From CAYQEC01 sp964416425 (lineage in GTDB: Bacteria > Actinomycetota > Acidimicrobiia > Spongiisociales > UBA5794), in assembly GCA_964416425.1 (NCBI GenBank), contig CAYQEC010000001.1, positions 124,001-188,000 of the forward strand: DNA of 64,000 bases. Reading direction: 5' to 3'. Positions 9,077-17,463 of this stretch are shown here, in pieces. Made by a program: the position numbers and the translations under genes. The notes under the pieces were generated by a model. The model ran no database searches. It was given only the letters and a program-made list of their open reading frames with translations, and was not told the DNA's origin. The first letter of the stretch is position 1; the number at the start of each line of letters is the position of its first letter.

Positions 9077-9967
9077 ATGGTCTCTGAGATCTTCGACCCC
9101 GCCGCCTGGGAGTCGGTGGCCGGGCTCGATTTCGCCGACATCACCTATCACCGGGCGGTCGGCATCGGGGCGGTCCGCATCGCCTTCGATCGGCCTGAGG
9201 TCCGCAACGCCTTCCGTCCCGGCACCGTCGACGAGCTGTACGCCGCCCTCGACCACGCCCGCATGTCACCCGACGTCGGTTGTGTGCTGCTCACCGGCAA
9301 CGGTCCCTCCCCCAAGGACGGGGGTTGGGCGTTCTGCTCCGGCGGCGACCAGCGCATCCGCGGCGCCGACGGCTACCGCTACGAGGGCGAGGAGGGCATC
9401 GATCCGGCCCGGCTCGGCCGTCTCCACATCCTCGAGGTGCAACGCCTGATCCGTACCATGCCGAAGGTCGTGATCGCGGTCGTGCCGGGTTGGGCCGTCG
9501 GCGGCGGGCACTCTCTCCACGTCGTCTGCGACCTGACCCTGGCGTCGGAGGAGCATGCCGTGTTCAAGCAGACCGACGCCGACGTCGCCAGCTTCGACGG
9601 CGGCTACGGATCGGCGCTGCTGGCCCGCCAGATCGGCCAGAAGCGGGCCCGCGAGGTGTTCTTCCTCGGCCGTGACTACTCGGCCCGGGAGGCGTACCAG
9701 ATGGGGATGGTGAACGCGGTGGTCCCCCACGCCGACCTCGAGGCGGTGGCGCTGGAGTGGGCCGCCGAGATCACCGCCAAGAGCCCCACTGCACAGCGGA
9801 TGCTGAAGTACGCCTTCAACCTCCCCGACGACGGCCTGATGGGCCAGCAGCTCTTCGCAGGGGAAGCCACCCGCCTCGCCTACGGCACCGCCGAGGCCGC
9901 CGAGGGCCGCGACGCCTTCCTGGAGAAGCGCGATCCCGATTACTCGCCGTTCCCGTGGCACTTCTGA
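9077..9967 (+). CDS. menB: 1,4-dihydroxy-2-naphthoyl-CoA synthase (MenB)
   Basis: 296 residues, crotonase fold. Catalyses ring closure of o-succinylbenzoyl-CoA to 1,4-dihydroxy-2-naphthoyl-CoA. Diagnostic MenB features are FCSGGDQRIRG (residues 87-96, oxyanion loop), GWAVGGGHSLHVVCD near 138-152, and ASFDGGYGS (171-179) containing the catalytic Ser-Asp region, then KSPTAQRMLKYAFN. It has a clear GGAGG ribosome binding site seven bases before ATG 9077. menA begins 19 bases downstream on the same strand, so the two are probably co-transcribed. Full length; nothing unusual. Confidence 0.95.
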   Translation: MVSEIFDPAAWESVAGLDFADITYHRAVGIGAVRIAFDRPEVRNAFRPGTVDELYAALDHARMSPDVGCVLLTGNGPSPKDGGWAFCSGGDQRIRGADGYRYEGEEGIDPARLGRLHILEVQRLIRTMPKVVIAVVPGWAVGGGHSLHVVCDLTLASEEHAVFKQTDADVASFDGGYGSALLARQIGQKRAREVFFLGRDYSAREAYQMGMVNAVVPHADLEAVALEWAAEITAKSPTAQRMLKYAFNLPDDGLMGQQLFAGEATRLAYGTAEAAEGRDAFLEKRDPDYSPFPWHF

Positions 9968-9986
9968 TGCCGGACGGGACCCATTC

Positions 9987-10862
9987 GTGACCACACAGGC
10001 CTGGGTGCTGGCAGCGCGGCTCCCCACGTTGTGGGCGGCGATCGGCCCGGTGGTGGTGGGTACGGCGCTGGCGGTGCGCGACGGGGTCTTCCGGTGGGAC
10101 GGCTTCCTGGTGACGCTGTTCGCGGCGCTCTGCATCCAGGTCGGGGTCAACTTCGCCAACGACGTCGCCGACGCCGGGCGGGGTGTCGACAACGCCGCCC
10201 GGATCGGCCCGACCCGGGCGGTGGCGACCGGGCTGTTGACGGCACGCCAGATGTGGGCCGGGATCGCGGTCGCCTTCGGCCTGGCAGCCGTGGCCGGCCT
10301 CTATCTCACCTGGCTGGCGGGACCGTGGATCCTGGTGATCGGGATCGCCTCGCTGCTGGCCGCCCTCGGCTACACCAACGGTCCGGCTCCATACGGCTAC
10401 CACGGGCTCGGGGAGCTGTTCGTGTTCGTCTTCTTCGGCCTCGTCGCCACGATGGGGACCCGGTTCGTCTTCGACCGCACCGTCCCTGCGGCGGCCTGGT
10501 ACGCCGCAGTGGCGATGGGAGCGCTCGCCAGCGCCATCCTCATCGCCAACAACGTGCGCGACGTCGACAACGACCGCATCACCGGGAAGCGGACCCTGGC
10601 GGTGATCCTGGGCCGGGGACCGGCCCGGGTCCTCTACGCGGTGGTGATGGCGATCCCGTTCCTGACCGTCGTGGTGGCGGTGCTCGCCGGGGCTTTCCCC
10701 GGGTGGTCGTTGCTCGCCCTCGCCGCCGTCCCGCTGGCGGTTCCCCTGATCCGGGTGCTGGCGACCAAGACGGAGGGCCCAGCCTTGATCGGCGTGCTGC
10801 AGGGGACGGCCCGGCTCCAGATCGTGGTGGCCGCCCTGCTCGCCGTTGGGTTGATGCTGTAG
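9987..10862 (+). CDS. menA: 1,4-dihydroxy-2-naphthoate polyprenyltransferase (MenA)
   Basis: 291-residue integral membrane prenyltransferase of the UbiA family, attaching the polyprenyl tail to 1,4-dihydroxy-2-naphthoate at the cytoplasmic membrane. Both Asp-rich pyrophosphate/magnesium motifs are present: NDVADAGRGVD (residues 58-68) and NNVRDVDNDRITGKRTL (189-205), the second characteristic of MenA. About eight hydrophobic helices can be counted. GTG 9987 is the start; the gene follows menB closely. It converges on the DUF1648 gene with four bases between. Confidence 0.94.
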   Translation: MTTQAWVLAARLPTLWAAIGPVVVGTALAVRDGVFRWDGFLVTLFAALCIQVGVNFANDVADAGRGVDNAARIGPTRAVATGLLTARQMWAGIAVAFGLAAVAGLYLTWLAGPWILVIGIASLLAALGYTNGPAPYGYHGLGELFVFVFFGLVATMGTRFVFDRTVPAAAWYAAVAMGALASAILIANNVRDVDNDRITGKRTLAVILGRGPARVLYAVVMAIPFLTVVVAVLAGAFPGWSLLALAAVPLAVPLIRVLATKTEGPALIGVLQGTARLQIVVAALLAVGLML

Positions 10863-10866
10863 CCGC

Positions 10867-11829
10867 CTAGCCGGTGCGGAGCAGACCGCGCCGCCGCAGC
10901 AGCTCGTTGACGAGAGCGGCGCCGCGCCCGGCGTCGTCGACGGTGACGACGAGATCGGGACGGTCGTCCCGCACCAGGCGCAGGCCCGGCCCGCGCCGCA
11001 CCACGATGGCCCGCGCCCCGGTCAGGACCCGGCCGGAGAGGATCCGGTAGCCCCATCCACCGTAGGCGAGGGGCTCGACCTGGAGTGCTTCGGCCCGTGC
11101 GATCTGCTCCAGCGGGATCACCCGCCGCGGCCAGCCCCACCAGCCGAGCCCGATCTCGACCCCGTCGGGGCCGACGGTGACCCGGACTGCCGCCACGGCC
11201 AGCAGCACGATCCCGATCGCTCCGAACAGGAGGCCGGTTCCGCCTTGCAGCACCATGGCGGCGACGAGGCCCGCCAATCCCAGGGCGGGGACCCAGATCG
11301 AGACGCCGGCCGACATCCACACCGCCACGTCGTCGGCTCCGAGCTCGACGGCGGGTACGGAAGGCTGCCCGGTCACCGGCGGGAAGACACTGCGTCGCCC
11401 TCCGCCGAGCAGCCATCCGGCGACACCGGCCACCAACCCGGAGCCGAGGATCACCGCGACGCTCCCGAAGCCGACGTCGCCGGCGTCCGACCACGACGTG
11501 GCGCCGCGATTGGCGACGAGGGTCGTCACCATGGCCGCCAGCAGCAGGCCGCCGACGAAGAAGACCACCGCCACCACCGGCGCCAGCAGGGTGCCGCCCC
11601 GGTGGGCGGCCAGCGAGACGAGCCAGATGACGGCGTAGAGGACGGCCACCATGAGGACGAAGCCCCCGACCGCCAGCTTGCCGTTGGGCTCGCCGCCGGC
11701 GCCCCAGTGGATCGCGACGGGATCGGGCAGGTCACCGGCGAACAGCAGCGGCAGCGCCGCCAGTGAGACCAGCATGGCGGCGGGTACGACCACGGCCGCC
11801 GTCCACCAACGTCCGCTCCGACGATTCAT
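10867..11829 (-). CDS. DUF1648 multi-helix membrane protein
   Basis: 320 residues. The DUF1648 signature (DLPDPVAIHWGAGGEPNG, residues 33-50) sits just after the first membrane helix (10-30), with further helices near 54-74, 82-106, 120-142 and two between about 165 and 215. The C-terminal third is soluble and Arg/Val-rich. The start ATG overlaps the stop of the GntR gene by four bases (ATGA), so the two are translationally coupled. DUF1648 proteins (for example SdpI-like immunity proteins) often travel with small GntR or ArsR regulators, which suggests regulated envelope stress or immunity, but the ligand is unknown. It is not part of menaquinone synthesis as far as can be seen. Confidence 0.85.
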   Translation of the reverse strand: MNRRSGRWWTAAVVVPAAMLVSLAALPLLFAGDLPDPVAIHWGAGGEPNGKLAVGGFVLMVAVLYAVIWLVSLAAHRGGTLLAPVVAVVFFVGGLLLAAMVTTLVANRGATSWSDAGDVGFGSVAVILGSGLVAGVAGWLLGGGRRSVFPPVTGQPSVPAVELGADDVAVWMSAGVSIWVPALGLAGLVAAMVLQGGTGLLFGAIGIVLLAVAAVRVTVGPDGVEIGLGWWGWPRRVIPLEQIARAEALQVEPLAYGGWGYRILSGRVLTGARAIVVRRGPGLRLVRDDRPDLVVTVDDAGRGAALVNELLRRRGLLRTG

Positions 11830-12173
11830 CGCAACTCCTCTTCGACCAGGGCGAGCACCTCATCGGGTTCCATCCCGGTCCGCTTGCTCTCGGCGACGAG
11901 CTCGCCGACGAGGCGGACCAGATCACTGCGCACCGCGTCGCCGACGACCACGGCCCCCCGCCCGCGGCGCATCTCGACGATGCCCTCGTCCCGCAGCACC
12001 GCGAGTCCGCGGAGCACGGTGTGCATGTTGACGCCGAGAGCCCGTGCCAGTTCGCGCGCCGGGGGAAGCCGATCCCCCCGCTCCAGCTCGCCGTCGGCGA
12101 TCGCTCGCCGGACCGCGGCGGCGATCTGGGCGTAGATCGGCGCAGTGCTGGTGGTGTCCAGACGCAACAACAT
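11826..12173 (-). CDS. GntR-family (YtrA-type) transcriptional regulator
   Basis: 115 residues from ATG 12173. It has the GntR winged helix-turn-helix (STAPIYAQIAAAVRRAI, LPPARELARALGVNMHTVLRGLAVL) and only a short helical C terminus, the size and shape of the YtrA subfamily, whose members regulate adjacent membrane-protein genes. Alternative starts exist at ATG 12188 and farther upstream. I prefer 12173 because the family begins with LxLD...PIYxQI about ten residues before the domain, and because a TATGAT -10 lies ten bases upstream. A perfect palindrome covers that -10, so autorepression is likely. It is coupled to the DUF1648 gene and divergent from menD. Confidence 0.85.
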   Translation of the reverse strand: MLLRLDTTSTAPIYAQIAAAVRRAIADGELERGDRLPPARELARALGVNMHTVLRGLAVLRDEGIVEMRRGRGAVVVGDAVRSDLVRLVGELVAESKRTGMEPDEVLALVEEELR

Positions 12174-12195
12174 TGTTCTAGTAATCATAGAACAA
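12173..12195. promoter_or_regulatory. palindromic operator for the GntR/YtrA-type regulator
   Basis: Perfect 8-base inverted repeat, TTGTTCTA - 7 bases - TAGAACAA. It overlaps the minus-strand TATGAT -10 (12184-12189) and reaches the first base of the gntR start codon. The AT-rich site stands out in this GC-rich DNA and is the kind of operator small GntR regulators bind. Because menD starts about 80 bases to the right, binding could also affect menD. That the adjacent regulator binds here is an inference. Confidence 0.7.
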
Positions 12196-12261
12196 CTCTC
12201 ATCAAAATACGAGCAGATCGCATGGGCCACCCTCCCCGCCGCCCCGGAGGCGGAGGCTGGG

Positions 12262-12267
12262 TAACCT
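12262..12267 (+). promoter_or_regulatory. -10 element (leaderless) of menD
   Basis: TAACCT eight bases before ATG 12276, with no ribosome binding site in the interval. It lies 66 bases right of the GntR operator. Confidence 0.5.
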
Positions 12268-12275
12268 CGGCCGCA

Positions 12276-13976
12276 ATGGACCATCCCAACGCAACCTTCT
12301 GCTCGTCGCTGGCGGCGAGTCTCGCCACGCTCGGCCTCCGCCACGCCTGCATCTCGCCGGGCTCACGCAACACCCCGCTCGCCGCCGCCTTCGCCGCTCA
12401 TCCCGCCATTACCGATTGGTCGCTGCACGATGAACGATCCGCCGGGTTCTTCGCCCTCGGTCTCGCCAAGGCGGAATCGGCCCCGGTCGCCGTGATCTCG
12501 ACCTCGGGCACCGCCGCCGCCGAGTACACGCCGGCGGTGATCGAAGCCGCCGCCGCCGGGGTCCCCCTGCTGATCCTCACCGCCGACCGGCCGCCGGAGC
12601 TCCGAGCCATCGGCGCCCCCCAGACCATCGACCAGATCAAGCTGTACGGCGATGCGGTCAAGTGGTTCCACGACACCGGCGTCCCCGACGGCGTCACCAT
12701 GGCCGCCGTCCCCGGCCTCGCCGCCCACGCCTGGGCGACCGCCCTGCGGCCACCCGCAGGGCCGGTGCACCTCAACCTCCCATTCCGGGAGCCGCTCGCA
12801 GACGGCCCTCCCTCCCCGTCGCCGGGCCCGGCCCCGGCGGCGTTCCTGGCGCCGCTCCCCCTTCCCGGCGACGCCGACCTCGCCGCCCTCGCCGAGCTGA
12901 TCTCGGGACGGCGAACCCTGCTGGTGGCGGGCCCGGGCGAAGAGGCTGGCTTTGTCACGGCCTGCGCCACCCTCGCCGCGGCCGGGGACTTCCCGGTGCT
13001 GGCCGATCCCCTCTCCGGGTTCCGCCACGGCCCACACCCCCGGCATCACGCCCTCGCCTGCGGCGACTTGCTGGTAGGGGCCGGCATGCTTGATCGCCTC
13101 CGGCCCGAGGCGATCGTGCGCTTCGGGGCGATCCCGACCTCGAAGCCGCTGTGGCTGTGGCTGGCGGCCCATCCCGACGTCCCGCAGATCCTGGTGGACC
13201 GGGGCCGCTGGCGCGACGCCACCACCAGTGCCCGGGTGGTCGTCGACGCCGCCGCGGCCCCGCTGGCGGCGAGCCTCGCGGCGCGGGTCGCACCGGCCGG
13301 CGCCGGCTGGTCGGATGCCTGGCGCGAGGCCGACGCCGCGGCGGGCGCCGCCGTCGCCGCCGGCCTCGGAGACCTGCCGTTCCCGAACGAACCCGCCGTC
13401 GCCCGCGCCGTCGTCTCCACCATGGAAGACGGCGCCATCCTCTACGTCGGATCGTCGATGCCGGTACGCGACGTCGACACCTTCGGCGGCTCCACGGCGA
13501 CATCGCTGCGCGTCCTCGGCAACCGGGGCGCCAACGGCATCGACGGCGTCGTCTCCGCCGCCCTCGGCGCCGCCGCGGCCGGGTCCGCTCCGGTCACCGC
13601 CCTGGTCGGCGACGTCGCGGTGGTCCACGACCTCAACGCCCTCGCCACCACCGCCCGGCTCGGGCTCCCCCTCACCGTGGTGGTGATCCACAACGACGGC
13701 GGTGGGATCTTCCACTTCCTTCAGCAGCGGGACCCCGAGGTGCTGGCGCCGGAGGTGTTCGAACGGCATCTCGCCACCCCCCACGGCCTCGACCTGGTGG
13801 CGGTCGCCACCGCGACCGGCCTGGAGGCGCAGCGCATCGAGACCGCCCCGGAGTTGGACGCCGCCCTCACCGCGCCACCCTCGGGTCCGCGCCTGTTGGA
13901 GGTCCGCACCGACCGCGCCGCCAACGCCGAGCATCATCGCCACCTCCGGGAACTGGTGGCTGCCGCGCTGGCCTGA
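12276..13976 (+). CDS. menD: 2-succinyl-5-enolpyruvyl-6-hydroxy-3-cyclohexene-1-carboxylate synthase (MenD)
   Basis: 566-residue thiamine-diphosphate enzyme that joins isochorismate and 2-oxoglutarate at the start of menaquinone synthesis. MenD-specific segments are plain: ISPGSRNTPLAAAF near the N terminus, DERSAGFFALGLAK with the ThDP-activating Glu, STSGTAAAEYTPAVIEA, LTADRPPELRAIGAPQTI, and in the C-terminal domain NRGANGIDGVVS and GDVAVVHDLNAL (metal/ThDP motif) followed by HNDGGGIFHFLQQ. Length is normal. ATG 12276 is probably leaderless. It is separated from menB-menA by the GntR-DUF1648 pair and runs toward the unknown gene 14 bases away. Confidence 0.95.
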   Translation: MDHPNATFCSSLAASLATLGLRHACISPGSRNTPLAAAFAAHPAITDWSLHDERSAGFFALGLAKAESAPVAVISTSGTAAAEYTPAVIEAAAAGVPLLILTADRPPELRAIGAPQTIDQIKLYGDAVKWFHDTGVPDGVTMAAVPGLAAHAWATALRPPAGPVHLNLPFREPLADGPPSPSPGPAPAAFLAPLPLPGDADLAALAELISGRRTLLVAGPGEEAGFVTACATLAAAGDFPVLADPLSGFRHGPHPRHHALACGDLLVGAGMLDRLRPEAIVRFGAIPTSKPLWLWLAAHPDVPQILVDRGRWRDATTSARVVVDAAAAPLAASLAARVAPAGAGWSDAWREADAAAGAAVAAGLGDLPFPNEPAVARAVVSTMEDGAILYVGSSMPVRDVDTFGGSTATSLRVLGNRGANGIDGVVSAALGAAAAGSAPVTALVGDVAVVHDLNALATTARLGLPLTVVVIHNDGGGIFHFLQQRDPEVLAPEVFERHLATPHGLDLVAVATATGLEAQRIETAPELDAALTAPPSGPRLLEVRTDRAANAEHHRHLRELVAAALA

Positions 13977-13990
13977 TCGCGTCGGGTCGA

Positions 13991-14563
13991 TCACCACCCG
14001 AAGCGGGGGACCCCCAGCCTGTCCCCACCTGGGATGCCGTAGTCGATCACAGCGAAGGCGACGAGGATCGCCGCCAGCGGCACCGGCCGGCTCGTCTCCA
14101 CCCGTCGGGTCCAGGCGGAGAACGTCGCCACCACCTCCTCGTGCTCGCGGAGCAGCCAACGATCGGGGCGGGACCAGCGGCGCGTTCCGACCGGGTGGAG
14201 CACGTAGGCGTAGTCCCTGCCGTTGATGCCGTACCACGCCTGCCCCTGCGTCGCCACGACATACTTGCGCCCGGCCTCGTCCAGCACCACCGGACACAGC
14301 ATCCGGGCCGAGCCGAGCGCCACCAGTCTCCAGCGCCGGTCCGTCTCCGTGACGATGCGGGAGCCCCGACCCACGAAGATGCGGAACCACCCGACCCGAC
14401 CCAGCTCGGCGAGGACGCGGTCCCCCTGGACGACCGCGAACACCGGGAAGCGGAACCGGCCGACGCGGCGGATCTCGACGGTGCCGACGACCTCGGGCCC
14501 GCGGCCGGACGGAGCCGGCGTTCCCGGCTCGGCGGAAGGCGGGGCGGGGGTCGGGTCGACCAT
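13991..14563 (-). CDS. conserved-looking hypothetical protein
   Basis: 190 residues, family not recognised. A Pro-rich N terminus (to about residue 25) is followed by a run of beta strands with many aromatic residues (FRFPVFAVVQGDRVLAELG, YVVATQGQAWYGINGRDYAYVLHP), reminiscent of a tubby/LURP-like barrel, although I cannot show homology. Near the end RPVPLAAILVAFAVIDYGI is hydrophobic enough for one membrane helix. It lies between menD and menF, on the menF strand, with 48 bases before menF's stop. An AGGGTGGAGAG stretch before ATG 14563 could serve as ribosome binding site. No function is proposed. Confidence 0.6.
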   Translation of the reverse strand: MVDPTPAPPSAEPGTPAPSGRGPEVVGTVEIRRVGRFRFPVFAVVQGDRVLAELGRVGWFRIFVGRGSRIVTETDRRWRLVALGSARMLCPVVLDEAGRKYVVATQGQAWYGINGRDYAYVLHPVGTRRWSRPDRWLLREHEEVVATFSAWTRRVETSRPVPLAAILVAFAVIDYGIPGGDRLGVPRFGW

Positions 14564-14611
14564 GTCGACTCTCCACCCTACGGGACCGCGGCGAGGGCCG
14601 CAGCGCCTGAT

Positions 14612-15934
14612 TCAGGTGGCGGCGAGCAGGTTGAGCAGCGGCCGGAACTTGAGGCGGGTCTCGTCGAGCTCCGCTTCGGGGTCGGAATCCGCCACGATGC
14701 CGGCTCCGGCGTAGAGCCGGGCCGTCGTGTCGCTCACCAGACCGCAGCGGAGGCTGAGGGCGACTTCGGCGGATCCGTCGGGTGACACCCAGCCGACGCC
14801 GCCGCTGTACCAGCCGCGGTCGATGCCCTCCACCTTGTCGATGAAGGCCCGCGCCTCGGCGCGGGGCGTGCCCCCCACCGCCGGCGTGGGATGCAGGGTC
14901 GCCAGGAGCCGGAACGGCCCGACCCCCTCCCGGAGGGTGCCGTCGATCCGGGTCGAGAGATGCTGCACCGTGGCCATCCTCCGCAGCGACGGGACCAGAG
15001 GCACCTCCAGCGACCGGCTGAGCGGAGCGAGCCGGCCGACGACGTCGTCGACGACGAAGGCATGCTCCTCACGATCCTTCTCGCTGGCGAGCAGCGCCTC
15101 GCCCACCGCCCGGTCGTCCGCCTCTCCCTCGCCGCGGCGTGCCGACCCCGCCAGCGGATTGACCCGGATCCGGTCGTCCCGCTTGGAGAGCAGCAGCTCG
15201 GGGCTGGCACCCACGAAGACCGACCCACCCACCCGGAACCCGAACGAGTAGCACTGCGGGTGCGTCTCCCGCAAGTGGTGGACGAGGTCGAAGGGATCGG
15301 TGGCGCCCTCGGCCCGGACGATGACCGACCGGCTCAGCACCACCTTGCGCAGCGAGCCCTCGTGGATGGCGGTGATCGCCTCGGCGACCTCCTCCCGCCA
15401 GTGCGCCGTCGAAGGATGCGACTCCACCGAGTGGTCGCCGGGATCGGGCGGGAGCGGCGCCCCCCGCGCCTCGAGACCGGCCAGCGTGGCGAGCATCACC
15501 CGGGGATCGGCGCCGGGAGGCACCACGACGGTGAGGCGGGTCTCGTCGCCGCGACGCTCCGCGCTCACCCCGGGGATCGTGAGGTCGGCGGCCCCGAATC
15601 CCTCCCACTCCGGCTCGTGCGGGCCGTCCGGGGAGAACGAGAACCCGAGGAAGCACCGGATCGACGCCGGCAGGTCGGGAAGGGAGGCAAGGGCGGCGTC
15701 GAGGCGGGCGAAGCGCCGCGACCCTGCTGCGCCGGACTCCCAGGCGGCGCCGAGGCCGGCGAGCTCGGCCCCGCCGGGGCTGCTGAAGTAGTTGGCGACC
15801 CGGAACAGCCCGGAGCCGGCCCGGACCAGCTCCAGCGGGGACACCTCGGTGAGGAGGGTGGCGGTGGCGTAGCGGCCCGACTGCCGTGCCAGGTCGGCAT
15901 CCAGTCGTTCGATCTCGGAGCGGGAACACAGCAC
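14612..15934 (-). CDS. menF: isochorismate synthase (MenF/EntC type)
   Basis: 440-residue chorismate-binding enzyme that isomerises chorismate to isochorismate, the substrate of MenD. The C-terminal catalytic domain has all the hallmarks: RKVVLSRSV, FGFRVGGSVFVGASPELLLSK, NPLAGSARRGEG, EHAFVVDDV, HLSTRIDGTL, LHPTPAVGGTPR, GGVGWVSPDG and YAGAGIVADSDPEAELDET with metal-binding Glu. The DPEAE ending is typical of isochorismate synthases, but salicylate-type enzymes look similar. I chose GTG 15934 because the open frame upstream runs into the alpha/beta hydrolase gene, 11 bases away. The gene is on the opposite strand from menD and is probably co-transcribed with the hydrolase. Confidence 0.88.
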   Translation of the reverse strand: MLCSRSEIERLDADLARQSGRYATATLLTEVSPLELVRAGSGLFRVANYFSSPGGAELAGLGAAWESGAAGSRRFARLDAALASLPDLPASIRCFLGFSFSPDGPHEPEWEGFGAADLTIPGVSAERRGDETRLTVVVPPGADPRVMLATLAGLEARGAPLPPDPGDHSVESHPSTAHWREEVAEAITAIHEGSLRKVVLSRSVIVRAEGATDPFDLVHHLRETHPQCYSFGFRVGGSVFVGASPELLLSKRDDRIRVNPLAGSARRGEGEADDRAVGEALLASEKDREEHAFVVDDVVGRLAPLSRSLEVPLVPSLRRMATVQHLSTRIDGTLREGVGPFRLLATLHPTPAVGGTPRAEARAFIDKVEGIDRGWYSGGVGWVSPDGSAEVALSLRCGLVSDTTARLYAGAGIVADSDPEAELDETRLKFRPLLNLLAAT

Positions 15935-15945
15935 GAGATGGGATC

Positions 15946-16821
15946 CTACCGGGGCGGTTCCGCCTCGGGGACGGGCCCGCCCGCCAGGAAACCGGCGATT
16001 TCGGCCGCCACCAGGTCGGGACGTTCCATCCAGACGAAGTGGGAGGTGTCGGGCACGATCACGAACGAGGCGGAGGGCATGCGGCCTGCCATCGTCCGCA
16101 GGAACGCCGCGGAATGGGTCGGGGAATGCTCTCCCGCGACGAGCAGCACCGGCGGGACGATCTCCCCCAGCCGCTCCCATCCCTCGTGCAGCATCGCCCC
16201 GACGTAGAAGGCGGCCTCGGCTTCGGGGGCGCACTTCAGCACCCAGGCCCCATCCCGCCACACCAGCCCACCTTCGAGGTAGGCGTCGAGGGCGCGCCGG
16301 TCCCAGGTGGCGAAGGGGGCGCGGTCCTGCCAGCGGCGCCGCGCCGCCCGCCGGTCGGCGAAGGAGGCGGTGCGCTTGCGGGCCGCCACGCTGAGCGGAT
16401 TGTCGGGGAAGCTCCCGTAGGGCGGGGGGAACACGATGGGCTCCACCAGCACCAGCGAACGGAAGGTGCCGGGTGCCAGCAGCTCGGCGAGCAGGAGCAC
16501 GGCGCCCCCCGAGGAGTGCCCGATCCCGACCGCCCCTCGCCGGTCCCCCACCACGGCGAGCACGTCGCGCCCCACGTCCCACCAGTCGTAGGGCGGCGGT
16601 GACGCCGTCGAGTCCCCGTGGGCCCGTTGGTCGAGGGAGACGGCCCGGAAGGCCGGGAGACGGCGGGAGAGCTCCTCGACCACGGGGGCAGCCAGCTCCT
16701 TGCAGAAGCCGGTGGCGTGGACGAGCACGAGCAACGGACCGTCCTCGCCTTGCTCCCAGGCGGCGGTGGCGATCTCGACCCCGCCGCCGCTGGTGGCCCG
16801 GCCGCGTTGCGGTGGGTTCAC
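15946..16821 (-). CDS. alpha/beta hydrolase (position suggests MenH-like, uncertain)
   Basis: 291 residues, alpha/beta hydrolase fold. The oxyanion strand VLVHATGFCKE is at about 31-41, LDQRAHGDS after it, and the nucleophile elbow GHSSGG contains the catalytic Ser. The catalytic His is likely in DTSHFVWME near the C terminus. At the usual acid position (after the strand VLLVAGEHSP) the expected Asp is replaced by Ser, so the triad is either incomplete or completed elsewhere. Lying directly before menF, it could be the MenH step, but MenH-specific residues are not evident. GTG 16821 overlaps the CBS-BON stop by four bases. Confidence 0.82.
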   Translation of the reverse strand: MNPPQRGRATSGGGVEIATAAWEQGEDGPLLVLVHATGFCKELAAPVVEELSRRLPAFRAVSLDQRAHGDSTASPPPYDWWDVGRDVLAVVGDRRGAVGIGHSSGGAVLLLAELLAPGTFRSLVLVEPIVFPPPYGSFPDNPLSVAARKRTASFADRRAARRRWQDRAPFATWDRRALDAYLEGGLVWRDGAWVLKCAPEAEAAFYVGAMLHEGWERLGEIVPPVLLVAGEHSPTHSAAFLRTMAGRMPSASFVIVPDTSHFVWMERPDLVAAEIAGFLAGGPVPEAEPPR

Positions 16822-17429
16822 GCCGAGCTGTCGTCGAACCGCCAGCCGAGCTGGTTGTCGACGCGAATGACCCCGTCGAGACGGCGGGCCAGCTCTTCGA
16901 GCAGGCTGGATTCATTCCGGGTTCCGATCTGGCCCTGGAACCGCACGACCCCGTTGGCGACCGACACCGTGATGTCGTCGGGGTCGATGAACAGCACTCG
17001 TCGCAGCACATCCTCCCGGATCTCGTCCTCGATGATGTCGTCGGGCCGGGTGAACACCGCCACGACGTCCAGCCGGGAGATGATGCCGAGGACACGACCG
17101 CCGTCGTCGACGACCGGGAGCCGGTTGACGTCGTGCACCACCATGGTGCGGGCCGCGTCCCCGATCCGCTGGTCGGAGCCGATCGTCACCACGTTGGGGT
17201 TCATGACCTGCCCCACCGTCTCCACCGGAGTCGGGATGTCCGCTTCCTCCCGGGCGACCTCGAGCCGGAGGAAGTCGGCTTCGGTGATGATGCCGACGAC
17301 GATCCCCGCCCCGTCACAGACCGGGAGCCCGCTCACCCGGTTGCGGAACATCAGGCGTGCTGCGTCCTTGATCGCAGTCTCCGGCAAGACGGTGATCACG
17401 TCGGTCGTCATCAGGTCGACTACCCGCAT
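16818..17429 (-). CDS. CBS-pair and BON domain protein
   Basis: 203 residues: two CBS motifs (about residues 1-60 and 75-130, with VMNPNVVTIGSDQRI at the start of the second) followed by a BON domain (about 135-200, VSVANGVVRFQGQIGTRNESSLLEE in form). CBS pairs usually bind adenine nucleotides and report energy state; BON domains are linked to membrane or lipid contact. No catalytic domain is present, so a regulatory role is likely. The upstream AGGAAGGGA gives a good ribosome binding site before ATG 17429. It lies 34 bases after the acyltransferase-ligase fusion on the same strand and could share its transcript. Confidence 0.88.
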   Translation of the reverse strand: MRVVDLMTTDVITVLPETAIKDAARLMFRNRVSGLPVCDGAGIVVGIITEADFLRLEVAREEADIPTPVETVGQVMNPNVVTIGSDQRIGDAARTMVVHDVNRLPVVDDGGRVLGIISRLDVVAVFTRPDDIIEDEIREDVLRRVLFIDPDDITVSVANGVVRFQGQIGTRNESSLLEELARRLDGVIRVDNQLGWRFDDSSA

Positions 17430-17463
17430 CGATTCCCTTCCTCGATCGACCCCATTCTTGCAG

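Noticed and set aside
12363..14576. 737-residue frame opposite menD
   Set aside because: Shadow; composition is Gly/Arg-rich and menD motifs run throughout on the other strand.
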